A stretch of 64,000 bases of DNA from Ustilago trichophora. Lineage: Eukaryota > Basidiomycota > Ustilaginomycetes > Ustilaginales > Ustilaginaceae. Numbering within the stretch: the stretch's first letter is position 1; every line of letters starts with the position of its first letter. The stretch spans positions 372,001 to 436,000 of the forward strand of contig OOIN01000006.1 in NCBI GenBank assembly GCA_900323505.1, given 5' to 3'. Positions 19,006 to 28,200 of this stretch are shown here, in pieces. Both the position numbers and the translations under genes were made by a program. Below the pieces are notes generated by a model. That model did no database searches and had not been told where the DNA came from. It saw only the letters and a list, made by a program, of their open reading frames with translations.

Positions 19006-19848
19006 ATGGCTCACACCAAAGACGTCATTCTAGGCAACCGCATTGGCAAGGAAGGTCTCGAATACAAGGTCCTGCTGGGCCAGGCGGATACCGCGGTTTG
19101 GCTGCCCGTCGTCACATTGCGTCAATTGGGTCTGAGCGAAAAGCTCGATCAGTTCAGCCAGCAGCAGTTTCGTACGATGAAACCCCAACCTTGTTTGCCG
19201 ATCAAGCGCCTTAGTCTGGGCGACTTGTTCTGTACACCAACCGAGATCCCAGCCCAATTCTGGAAGGAGATCAAGCGCACGAGACCTCTGACACCTGTGG
19301 TTCTTCCACTGCTCGCTCCACCCTCTTCGCCCATCCACACGCCGCCCATCCACACGCCGCCCATCCACACGCCGCCCATCCACACGCCGCCCATCCACAC
19401 GCCCAACCCCTCTTTGCTGACACTTCGTTCACCTTCACCGATGCAGCTGGACGACCACCCACCCCCGCCCGCTTTACCTCAATCGCCTGTCGTTGTATCA
19501 GAGTCGGCAGACTCACCTTCTCAATCATCGATCGTCTACTCGCCTTCATTCCCAATATCGTCGACCCAGCGCATCAAGAAGCGCAGTTACCGGTGCGTTA
19601 GCGAGTCCCCAGTCGACGAACCATCAAGCAAGCGCCATGCATCTCACCAGTCCACGCTCAGCGCTCAGCACAAGCCGGATACTGCTGCACGCTCCACCAA
19701 AGTCGATCAGGCCACGCAAACTGACTTCGAGCTAGCAGAGTCTCACATCGAGCATCAGACTTGTGGACCAGCAAGTGTATTCGCCATTGAGTTCGATAGC
19801 ACCAGCGCGTCCCGATTCTTTGGTAAGCAGACAGTCCGCCTTTCTTGA
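19006..19848 (+). CDS. Chromodomain-like protein, 280 aa (stand-alone or 3' exon of NST1 fusion)
   Basis: From MAHTKDVILGNRIGKEGLEY. Residues about 5-50 fit the chromodomain pattern (xVILxxR...GxxYxV...TxVWLPxxxL...LDQF), the module used by chromoviral integrases and HP1 proteins to bind methylated histone tails. Of the usual aromatic-cage positions only the Trp equivalent of TWEP (VWLP) is kept, so methyl-lysine binding is doubtful. Next come a Pro-rich segment with five PIHTP repeats (from a 15-bp tandem), then a Ser/Pro-rich tail with KKR and SSKRH basic clusters. The frame is open upstream to 18814 and can be reached from NST1 by splicing. Origin from a chromodomain-bearing transposon is possible. 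Confidence 0.45.
   Translation: MAHTKDVILGNRIGKEGLEYKVLLGQADTAVWLPVVTLRQLGLSEKLDQFSQQQFRTMKPQPCLPIKRLSLGDLFCTPTEIPAQFWKEIKRTRPLTPVVLPLLAPPSSPIHTPPIHTPPIHTPPIHTPPIHTPNPSLLTLRSPSPMQLDDHPPPPALPQSPVVVSESADSPSQSSIVYSPSFPISSTQRIKKRSYRCVSESPVDEPSSKRHASHQSTLSAQHKPDTAARSTKVDQATQTDFELAESHIEHQTCGPASVFAIEFDSTSASRFFGKQTVRLS
19330..19404. repeat. 15-bp tandem repeat x5 (CCCATCCACACGCCG)
   Basis: Five copies, the last ending CCC rather than CCG. In frame it encodes repeated PIHTP pentapeptides within the chromodomain-like ORF. Confidence 0.9.
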
Positions 19849-20047
19849 CGTGACTTACGTTCAGCATGCATAACTCAGCATTGACGCTACGCAAAAAGGT
19901 GTGACGTGGCGACTTGTCCAGTAGCAGTTTGATCACCTCCTCCCTCGTTCAGCCGTTCGAGCACTTCAGCAACTGTGTCTCACAATTTCGTTTCACGCAA
20001 GCACGCTCTGATAATCTAACCCATGGTCATTATGCTCATATGATTGC

Positions 20048-20094
20048 GCTGACGGCCATGGATGATGGTGCTACCATCATCCATGGCCGTCAGC
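20048..20094. repeat. Perfect 22-bp inverted repeat with 3-nt loop
   Basis: Left arm 20048-20069 (GCTGACGGCCATGGATGATG plus GT), loop GCT at 20070-20072, right arm 20073-20094, an exact reverse complement. It lies about 60 bp before palindromic repeat copy B. Confidence 0.9.
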
Positions 20095-20156
20095 AGGACT
20101 GTGCTGATGTGCTGCCGGCCAGGATGACGATTGCTGTATTGGGCTGGCTTCGCCAA

Positions 20157-20379
20157 GAGCCACCTCCTAGAGCCACCCCGGGTGGCTCTGTTGAGAAGCC
20201 AGCTGTGAAGCCACCTGGGGTGGCTTCACAACAGAGCCACTTAGGGAGCCACCCCGGGTGGCTGCGGTGGCGGAGCCAGCCAATCGGGGGTGGCTCCAAA
20301 GCTGGCCTCGCAACGGAGCCACCCGGGGTGGCTCTAGGAGGTGGCTCCGGGGTGGATTTTTCCTTTTTTTAGGATATGA
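20157..20379 (+). repeat. GGTGGCTC palindromic repeat, copy B
   Basis: Inverted arms of 37 bp with one mismatch at 20157-20193 and 20311-20347, beginning GAGCCACCTCCTAGAGCCAC. The interior holds further nested GAAGCCACC/GGTGGCTTC and GAGCCACC/GGTGGCTC palindromes. The 3' side ends GGTGGATTTTTCC, then T7 and AGGATATGA; the last 20 bp (20360-20379) are identical to the inverted tail of copy A. Confidence 0.8.
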
Positions 20380-20947
20380 CTTGGGGAGTCTTTCACCAAG
20401 CACAGTCATTTGGGCTTGTCACCGGATGGTGGAGACAAGAATGATTCATGGATAATCCGATGCGGTGGTGGAAGCTGACACTTGATGGTGGTGAGAAGCA
20501 AGTGCCACAGTGTTGCCTTTATAAACTGGACAAGTGTCTCTAAGTTAACAATCGACAACACACCTCATCATCAGGAGTGGCAAAGACTAATTTTACATGT
20601 CGAGATTCTTGGAAACTAACAAAGTACCAAGCAAAGTTTGTCCTTCCCCAAAACCAGCATAGTGTGCAGAAACAGTTTGCTTCCATCCCAATCCATACAT
20701 GTCTATCACCACCAATGTTGGTCTCATCCCCAAAAAGTTGCCCAAATACAACTTGCTAATCCAGAAAAAAACCTCCTCACCTAACCCCTCCTAAAATTCA
20801 AGACCATCCAGCAACACAGACATCCGCAAAATACACAAATCACCTTACCAATCCACAAACCCCAACTTCACACTCGCATCGCAAAACTTCATATCGAGTC
20901 GAAACAACAACCATTCTTCCCCCCCCACAACGGGTATACAAAATTCC

Positions 20948-23824
20948 TCAGAACAAGCTCCATCGACTACCACCACTAGGCTTCCCATTTTTTTCCTGAT
21001 ACAACTTGACCAGATCACCCAATCTATCCATGACCACTTCTAGTTTTTCCTTCCGATCCTGTAGATCCAGATGTTGTTTCACGGATGGATTCTCCCTTGC
21101 GAAACGTGCCAGTTCGGATTTGTCCAGATCGTAGATCAGTTTGGCGTCGATTTCGCGTGGAAATTGGTAGAAGAACTCGCTGAGCAGTTCAATGTTGATA
21201 AACATGACGGCTGTGTAGGTGAGTTTGTCGGCGACGATGTTGAGGAATGTTTCCGGACAGAACGGTTTGTTGGCGGGTCCGCAACGACATCGTTTGGATT
21301 GGAGGGTCGAGAGACGGGTGCGGAGCATGCGTGATCGGTCGTTGAGGAAGAGGGCCTCGCGAGCTTTGATGAGGAGCGCCGAGTTGTAGTCGGGTCGCGT
21401 TGGGTCGTTGCTGTCGTCTTCGTCTACCGTGAGGTCCGAGGGTGAAGTGGTAGAGGAAGAGGCAGAGGCGGTAAGTGCGGCTTCGCGAGCCCTGAGTCGC
21501 GCCTGAACACGTTTGCGCTCCCTCTCCTCCAAATGAGTAACGTATTCCATGGCCCCTTTCAACCGTCTCCCACCGAGCAACTTCTTAATATTGTTGAACG
21601 CCGTATCACACATACTCAGCTCCCTCTCCACCAACTGCACCGACCTCACTCGCCCCGCTTCCCATTCGGTAGGCTCCACTTCCACTTCGTACTTGAACGG
21701 CTTTACGCAATTCTCAACCTGATCGGCCGTCAACCCAAACCGATCGCGCAGGATGGCGGTGCTAAACGCAACAATGCGCTCGGCTGCTTCCGGATGATGG
21801 TTGAACGGTTCGCTCTGCGCCAGATGCTCGATCTGAGTTCGAATACTGTCCACAACCAACTGCGTCGACAGTCGCCCAATCCCAGATTTCGTCAACGCAG
21901 ACGAAGACGCATCCAGCTTGTACAGCCAGTACTTATCCAGATCTTCGGGCGACACTTTGCGTGCATCTGCCAACTGCGACAGCTCCGGGGTTCGTGCATC
22001 GCTCCAGTACATCTGCGCCAGAATGTCCATCACTTTTTCGTCGAGCGCCTGTTTGAGCAACGCGCGCACCTCGGGTTTGCCAAAGTTGGAGGCAAACTCT
22101 TTGAAGCGGAGCTTCAACGCATCCATCGTCTCGGCAACGTATGATTCGGCCGTGATGCTGCGATCGTTGTACTGCACTTTGAACTGGTAGCTCGCCTCCT
22201 CGAGTTCGACTTGGACCGCATTGGCGATACCATGCAATGAAGAACCCATGCTCTCTTCGAGCACCGTCATGAGACGTCGTCGCAGCGTGTCGGTACCCGT
22301 CATCGGCTGCACACCCGCATTGCGTCCTCGTGTGGGCGCACGGAAATGCTCTCGATTGGCGTTGAAGTAGTCCGACTCTTGCTTGAGGACCAAGCTCGAC
22401 ATCCTACCCTCTCCCTGTCGATCGTGACCTTTGGAGCTCTGGAAGACGCCGAGGTTATTCTTGCAAACGACACCCACGTAGCCCAACGCGAGCGGGTACT
22501 TGTTGTTCGACAAGATTCCAGCTCCCACCTCGGGCGGGACCAGATCCATCTTGGTCACCACTCCAATGGTCCTGAGCCCCAACGGATCGACCTGCCTACT
22601 AGCCCTGAGCGCAGGCGAGTTGGCCAGATCCACATCTGCGGCACAGACCGCCAAGATGATGTTGGGTTCCTGAATGTACTTGTGGCAGAGCTTCTGGATC
22701 TTTTCCCTAAGCTCATCAGGCTGGTCCATGCTTGCGATCTGGACGTAGCCTGGCAAGTCAATCAAGGTGAGGTCAGGAACGTGTGGACTGTGGATGCGCA
22801 GCTCGATAGGCTCGTCACTAACGCACTCGGACGCGGGGACGGCCATGTTGAGGTCGTAGAGCGTCTTCTGGACATGCGAAAAGTCGGTGATACGGCCCAA
22901 GCCAAGACCGGGGAACTCGGCGTATTCGACGACAGTGTCCTTGGTGGGACGGCCGGGTTGTGCAGGGGTGTGAATGAGGGTAAGCTCGATGGGACGGCGG
23001 GTGACCATGTTGTTGCCCTTTGGGAGGAACTCGTGGCCGACAATCGCTTCGAGAACGGAAGACTTTCCGCTAGATTGCGAGCCAATGACAACAATCGACG
23101 GCAGGGTGAGCTGGTCCGAATCGTGATCGATCTCCTTCAAGATGTTGCGCACTTCGATGAGTTTCCTGGTCAATAGCATCAGCTCTTCTGTGCTGCCCTT
23201 TGCTACTCCGTCCGCCTCTTCGTCGTCGCCAAAGAGAGACGAGGTAGCTACAGCAGCGGCACCAGCCAAGGTCGGTGCTCCATTGGGATCAGGTCCACCA
23301 CTGCCGCTCGCTCTAGAGGCATCCTCACCTTCTACGCCATCCCCATCGTCCTTGGTTCCCGCAAAAAGATTTCTCAAAAATTCTGGGGTCTGCAATTTGG
23401 GCAATTCGATCCCGTCGATCCTCTCGGCGAGCTCCTCCCATCCTTCTCTTGCGCTATCGAGCGCATCGGCACCAAACTCGCTCAATCCGCCATACACCTC
23501 CTTGGCCCGATCCGAAAATCTGCCGTACGACCTTCCGAGAAGATCTTTAAACTCGTCCACCTTGTAATTTGCATACGCCAGCGCACCGCCACCAGCAGCG
23601 ATACCGTACGCGGGTAAACGAACGGCTCTGAAAGCAGCTTTGGGGACCGAGTTGAACGAGATGGCGCGCACATGCATGCCGCGGGCTGGGGCGGTGAGAT
23701 GGCTGCTGAGGGTGGCGTCGCAGGCGGTGGGACGAGAGAGTGGTTGACGGAGGTGAATGCGAGAGAGGGGTGCGCGGATGGCAGCGCGCTGCGCAACCCT
23801 GCTGACGTGCTGATAAACCGACAT
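20948..23824 (-). CDS. MGM1: Mitochondrial dynamin-like GTPase Mgm1 (OPA1)
   Basis: Inner-membrane dynamin GTPase for mitochondrial fusion and cristae shape. The start at 23824 gives [20 protein letters not shown], a basic amphipathic presequence; the frame upstream opens only at GTG. A hydrophobic segment near 95-115 ([17 protein letters not shown]) fits the membrane anchor and is followed by the region where rhomboid protease makes the short form. GTPase motifs: G1 GSQSSGKSS (about 245), G3 DLPGYVQ, G4 TKMDLV. The middle and assembly domains run to the C-terminus, ending SRWSLF. 958 residues, within the fungal range. Diverges from the dUTPase gene over about 0.5 kb. Confidence 0.92.
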   Translation of the reverse strand: MSVYQHVSRVAQRAAIRAPLSRIHLRQPLSRPTACDATLSSHLTAPARGMHVRAISFNSVPKAAFRAVRLPAYGIAAGGGALAYANYKVDEFKDLLGRSYGRFSDRAKEVYGGLSEFGADALDSAREGWEELAERIDGIELPKLQTPEFLRNLFAGTKDDGDGVEGEDASRASGSGGPDPNGAPTLAGAAAVATSSLFGDDEEADGVAKGSTEELMLLTRKLIEVRNILKEIDHDSDQLTLPSIVVIGSQSSGKSSVLEAIVGHEFLPKGNNMVTRRPIELTLIHTPAQPGRPTKDTVVEYAEFPGLGLGRITDFSHVQKTLYDLNMAVPASECVSDEPIELRIHSPHVPDLTLIDLPGYVQIASMDQPDELREKIQKLCHKYIQEPNIILAVCAADVDLANSPALRASRQVDPLGLRTIGVVTKMDLVPPEVGAGILSNNKYPLALGYVGVVCKNNLGVFQSSKGHDRQGEGRMSSLVLKQESDYFNANREHFRAPTRGRNAGVQPMTGTDTLRRRLMTVLEESMGSSLHGIANAVQVELEEASYQFKVQYNDRSITAESYVAETMDALKLRFKEFASNFGKPEVRALLKQALDEKVMDILAQMYWSDARTPELSQLADARKVSPEDLDKYWLYKLDASSSALTKSGIGRLSTQLVVDSIRTQIEHLAQSEPFNHHPEAAERIVAFSTAILRDRFGLTADQVENCVKPFKYEVEVEPTEWEAGRVRSVQLVERELSMCDTAFNNIKKLLGGRRLKGAMEYVTHLEERERKRVQARLRAREAALTASASSSTTSPSDLTVDEDDSNDPTRPDYNSALLIKAREALFLNDRSRMLRTRLSTLQSKRCRCGPANKPFCPETFLNIVADKLTYTAVMFINIELLSEFFYQFPREIDAKLIYDLDKSELARFARENPSVKQHLDLQDRKEKLEVVMDRLGDLVKLYQEKNGKPSGGSRWSLF

Positions 23825-24341
23825 AGTTGCTATGGCGAGACCGCTTGCGTGCGGCTGAGCAAGGACGCACAAGCTAGATTGGGAACTGTCGGAAATCGAT
23901 TGAAGTTTCGCAGAGTTGAGATTTAAAAGCAGAGGACCAGACCGGTCGGCCACTACCTTAGTCCATCGGTGTGATGGTAGGGAAAAGTGTCTGTGATGGC
24001 TTTGTCAAAATCAAGCCTGTACTATATATGGACGGTGGTGTTGGTGGCGGCAATGGAAGAGTGACGTGTGGCGGCTGTGTGATGATACTCAGCCCGAAAT
24101 TTCCTCCACTTTCCACGTTCTCGTGTCGATGAAAACATGCTGTTTGGCCCAAAAATTGCTTTTGTTAGACTCAACATTTGCACAAATCTGTTATTTTTTT
24201 TTGTAACCGCGAACGCGTCAATTTACGCGGCACGCGATATTCACTCGGTCCGTCAATTTTGCCTTTTTTTGTTGTCAGAGACCTTTCTCCCTGTCCTCTT
24301 TTTACCATAACCTATCACAACACCTCTCCTCTCCTCTACTC
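23825..24341. promoter_or_regulatory. Divergent MGM1/DUT1 promoter
   Basis: 517 bp between the two ATGs. The DUT1-proximal half carries three ACGCG boxes (24213-24236) and T-rich tracts near 24192 and 24265, then a pyrimidine-rich leader to the dUTPase ATG. No ORF supported. Confidence 0.6.
24213..24236 (+). promoter_or_regulatory. MCB-like cluster (three ACGCG boxes)
   Basis: ACGCGT at 24213-24218, ACGCG at 24225-24229 and ACGCG at 24232-24236, about 105-130 bp upstream of the dUTPase ATG. In yeasts the MBF complex binds ACGCG(T) to drive G1/S transcription, including DNA-precursor genes. Binding in this species is inference. Confidence 0.6.
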
Positions 24342-25067
24342 ATGACCACCTCCGCCTTTCAACCTCTCCAAAACGAAGACATTCCCCGACCAGCAAAGAG
24401 TTCCAAGCTCACCCACCCCACCACTACCACCGCAACCATGTCGTCCTCCCCTCTTCGCCTCCTGGTCCAGCGCCATCCCGCTCACCCACTCGCCAAACTT
24501 CCCACCCGCGGCTCCGCCCTCGCTGCAGGATACGACCTCTATTCCGCCGAAAAGGTCGTACTCCCGCGGGGTGGACGCAAAGTCGTTCAAACCGGAATCT
24601 GCCTCGCCATCCCCACAGGTCACTACGGTCGCGTAGCCCCCCGCTCGGGTCTCGCGAGCAAACACGGCATCGACACGGGCGCAGGTGTCATCGACGAAGA
24701 CTACAGAGGATTGCTCGGTGTCCTTCTGTTCAACTTTGGTGATGCCGATTTTACCAGTAAGTAACATCGTCACTCCACCCCGCAGAATGAGAGACCAAGA
24801 ACCGGCATGCTAACCAAATTCTCGTTCCTCTTCAAACCATCCCAAATCGTAGTCAATGCGGGTGACAGAATCGCCCAACTCATCATCGAGAAGATCTCAA
24901 CTCCAGACGTGCAAGAGGTCGAGAGTCTCGATGAGACTCTGCGTGGTGCTGGTGGATTTGGATCTACTGGTGGATTCGGCGCTGCTACTGCTACCACTGC
25001 CGCTGATGCAACTGCCGCTGCTGTCGCGGCTGATCTTCCAGCTGAAGTTGGCAAGTCCTCCTCCTAG
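24342..25067 (+). CDS. DUT1: Deoxyuridine 5'-triphosphate nucleotidohydrolase (dUTPase)
   Basis: Hydrolyses dUTP to dUMP and pyrophosphate, keeping uracil out of DNA and supplying dTMP synthesis. Exon 1 is 24342-24756, intron 24757-24852 (GTAAGT...GTAG), exon 2 24853-25067, giving 209 residues. All five motifs of the trimeric family are present: [38 protein letters not shown], and the Gly-rich C-terminal [14 protein letters not shown] second in-frame ATG (residue 33, [13 protein letters not shown]) lies just before the conserved core, so two N-terminal forms are possible. An Ala/Thr-rich tail follows motif 5. The intron falls just before motif 4. Confidence 0.95.
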
Positions 25068-25250
25068 TTTCCACATCTTCTTCTCTTGCAAATACATCTG
25101 ATCGAACGCAATTTTCTTTCTCCTGTCACTGTCTCAGAGAGAACTCCACAAAGAGGGGGCGAATTGACGGATAAAGCTTGCGAAGATCATCTTGAGATCG
25201 TTCGAGTGAGCTGAGTAAATCAAGTGAACTGAATGCGACAGGTAGATCGG

Positions 25251-28200
25251 TTACAGGCTGGTGTGCGGGTGTGCACGCAACCAACAACTCTCACACCAGA
25301 CAAGACCACATTTTTGCACCACCAACCGTTGGCTCTCCTGTGCCACCTCCTCGCCTTGTTGCCTCGGTACCAAATCGCCCAACGTCTCTGTCCCACTTTC
25401 ATTCAGCGACTTGTCCTGTCCGTTGACACCGGCTGCACTTGCACCTGCTTCCGCAGGCTGTCCGAAGTGAGATGGTGTCAACGTACCGTCCCCGTCTTCC
25501 TCCTCCTTCTCTTCCTCCTCTTCATTTTCGGTCGCCAGCGAGCCTCTGCGCTCCATTGGCTCGTCGTTGATCCGAAGTGAGACGCCAATACTGCTAGCTA
25601 CTGACCCACTCCTCGACATGGCCATACCATAAGTGGACGGACATCTGCCCTCATGGTCTGCAAAGTAGCCATCCACTTCTCCACTATTCCCACCATCGCT
25701 AGCAAACCGTCTTGCACCCATTCCAACGGCATCAGTACCGGACATTGAGAGCTCGGAAGACGCGCTCCTTACCACCCCTTTGCCCTTGTCAGTTCGGGGG
25801 GAAGCCAAGGGGGCCGCTTTCTCGTCATAAGGCGATTTGGCCCGTCGATGATGATGCTGGAGCAGAGTGGTGGTGTTGGCGGTGAGCATTGTGCTTGACG
25901 ATCGGCGTCTGCCGTCGTTTGAAGAGAACGAGGGCTGACGAGAGGGTTGTAAGGAGTTGCTTCGCATCTCTCCCGCCTCTGTCTCTGGCGACTGCATATT
26001 GATGGCCACCTCGCCAGTGAATACAGTATTGGAAGCAGAGCCGCGCTTAGGCCCAACAACGACAAGATCGCAACCGGCGCATCTGGCCCCCGCGGAAGGT
26101 CTCCATCCATGTCTCCGTTGCGCATGCAACCTGCGGAATTGGTGGAAAGTATCCCGGTCAAAGAGCTTGTTTGTGATCGCCAGTAGCTCCGCTCGCAGAT
26201 GGTATGCAGAGAGCATGCCGTCGAGAACGGAGCGGATCTCGGCGTAATACTCTGCCACTCCCCCAGCGTCTGCATTGGCGTCCATCGAGGTGTTGCTGAC
26301 GGTGGTAGTCGGAGTACCAGTAAGCCGACGGAACAAGGCAGGGAAAGAAACAGCTTCAGCGGCCGTCGAAGAGATCAGATCTGAGAGTGTGTCTTGGACT
26401 ATATCGCGGACTCCGTTGAGAAGCTGCTTCGGGCGGGAGGTATCCTCGGTTTCCTTTTGAGGGGTGGAGGAATTGCCGCCCAGATGCGCGACATCGTGCA
26501 CCAACCGCACCAAGCTCCTTAGCAATCTGTACCATACTTCGTCCGTGTCCACTCTCTCCCCCACCTTCTTCCCACTTCTTGCCTCCACATCATCTTCATC
26601 ATCGCTCTGCCCCACCCCGCCAAACGCATTCGCACGTTCGATACACAACCGCACCGCGACACTGACACATCGCCTCACATCTCCCAGCAGCTCTTCCGCC
26701 GCCGCCGAGTCGGTCGTAGCTGAAGAAGCTACATAGACGAGCGAGTCAGCTGTCCGAGCACAAGCCGCATCGAGCTCCTCAAAAGCTTCTTTCGACCTTC
26801 CGAGCCTATCGAGCGCCCACAATACCGCATCGCTGTTCCTCGTCACCCTGCTGCCATCAATGGCAGCCTCACCGCTGCGGCATGCTTGGACGAGTCGCTC
26901 GAGATCGAAGTAGAGGGCGCCGCGCGAGTCGAGGTTGCGAACCACCGCTTCTGGGTTGTACCTGCACAAAAGGTCGAGGTAGGTTTCTCGGTCGTGGCGC
27001 TGCAGATGATCGGGATTGGCTAGCCCGACATCGGCGTTGTATGCCGCGCTGATGGAGGCTTTGTTCGCACCACTGTCGGTCCAGCCCGGATCTCCTTCTG
27101 CATTTTCGCCAAGGTAATGCTGGGGGATGCCAGCGGAAGCAGTAGCGGCTTTACTCACCTGCAAAGGCTCAAAAAAGCACTGCAGGTAGAGCATCAACCT
27201 CTTCTCATCCAGTTGCGCCAACCTTTGCAGCACCTCTCCGTGCTTTTCTGGGAAGAACCGATCGAGCATGCCCGCCGTCTTGAGCGGATCCAGATCGAGA
27301 AGATCAATGATATGACCGGAAAGCTGTTCGTGCAGCCTTTCCTGAACCTTTTGCCTATTCGGAGTATCTTTTCGAGCGGCGTTGAACAGTGTCTCCTCAA
27401 GGTGGGAGAACACATCACCGCCCCTGCTCTTCCCTTCCTCTCCGGCATCAACGTCAACGACAGCATAAGGCGGATCCACCTGCAGATGCTCGCGCAGATA
27501 CATCCCAAGCAAGCGATCCCACTTCTTCTCCTGTCTAAACGCCGATCTCAGGATCCGATAGAAGCTGGCACGTTCAAAAACATGCAGCCAATCATCGTTA
27601 AACCGGGGCTTGTAATGCGACAGCAGACACTCGGCTGCCAATTCGCGATCCTCTCGTGTAGATTCTTCCACCTCGGGATCCGCTTCATCCCCGACGCCGT
27701 CGGTGGGCAGTGCTAGCGACCGCAGCAGCAAGTCGACATTTTGCTGCGAAAGATGGATGAACTGCGGATACTTGGGCGCGTTTCGGGCGACAAAGATGTG
27801 GACAAAGATGCGTGCCATCAGTGGCAATCTTGGCGCATTCCTCGAGTCTTGTGATCTGTGGATGTTGAAACTTGTGGGGTTGTCCAAAGTCTCGGCGGAC
27901 TGCAGACGGGGATGGTCGAATGCTGAGCTGTCGCCCGTATGGGCGCTGGTCAGCTCCAACAGCACATCAACGATAAGCTGCCTGCTGATCCGCTTGCCCA
28001 CTACATCCTCGTCGTCCAAGAAACCGTCTTCGAAGGCGAGATCAAGCGCGTCCAGGAAGGCTTCTGCATCGAACTCGAGAAGGAGCCGGAGATATGGATA
28101 GATGGGTTCGTGGTCTCCTGCATCGCTTGCATCGTGATCTGCGTTGGTGTTGTGTTGGCTTTCGTCGATCCCATAGAGCACAAGCTTACCGCCAGGTCCG

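Larger units (their letters stand above)
19849..20947. other. Repeat-bearing intergenic region
   Basis: No gene supported. It contains a perfect 22-bp hairpin (20048-20094), the palindromic repeat copy B (20157-20379), and about 550 bp of AT-richer unique DNA leading to the MGM1 stop codon. Confidence 0.6.
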
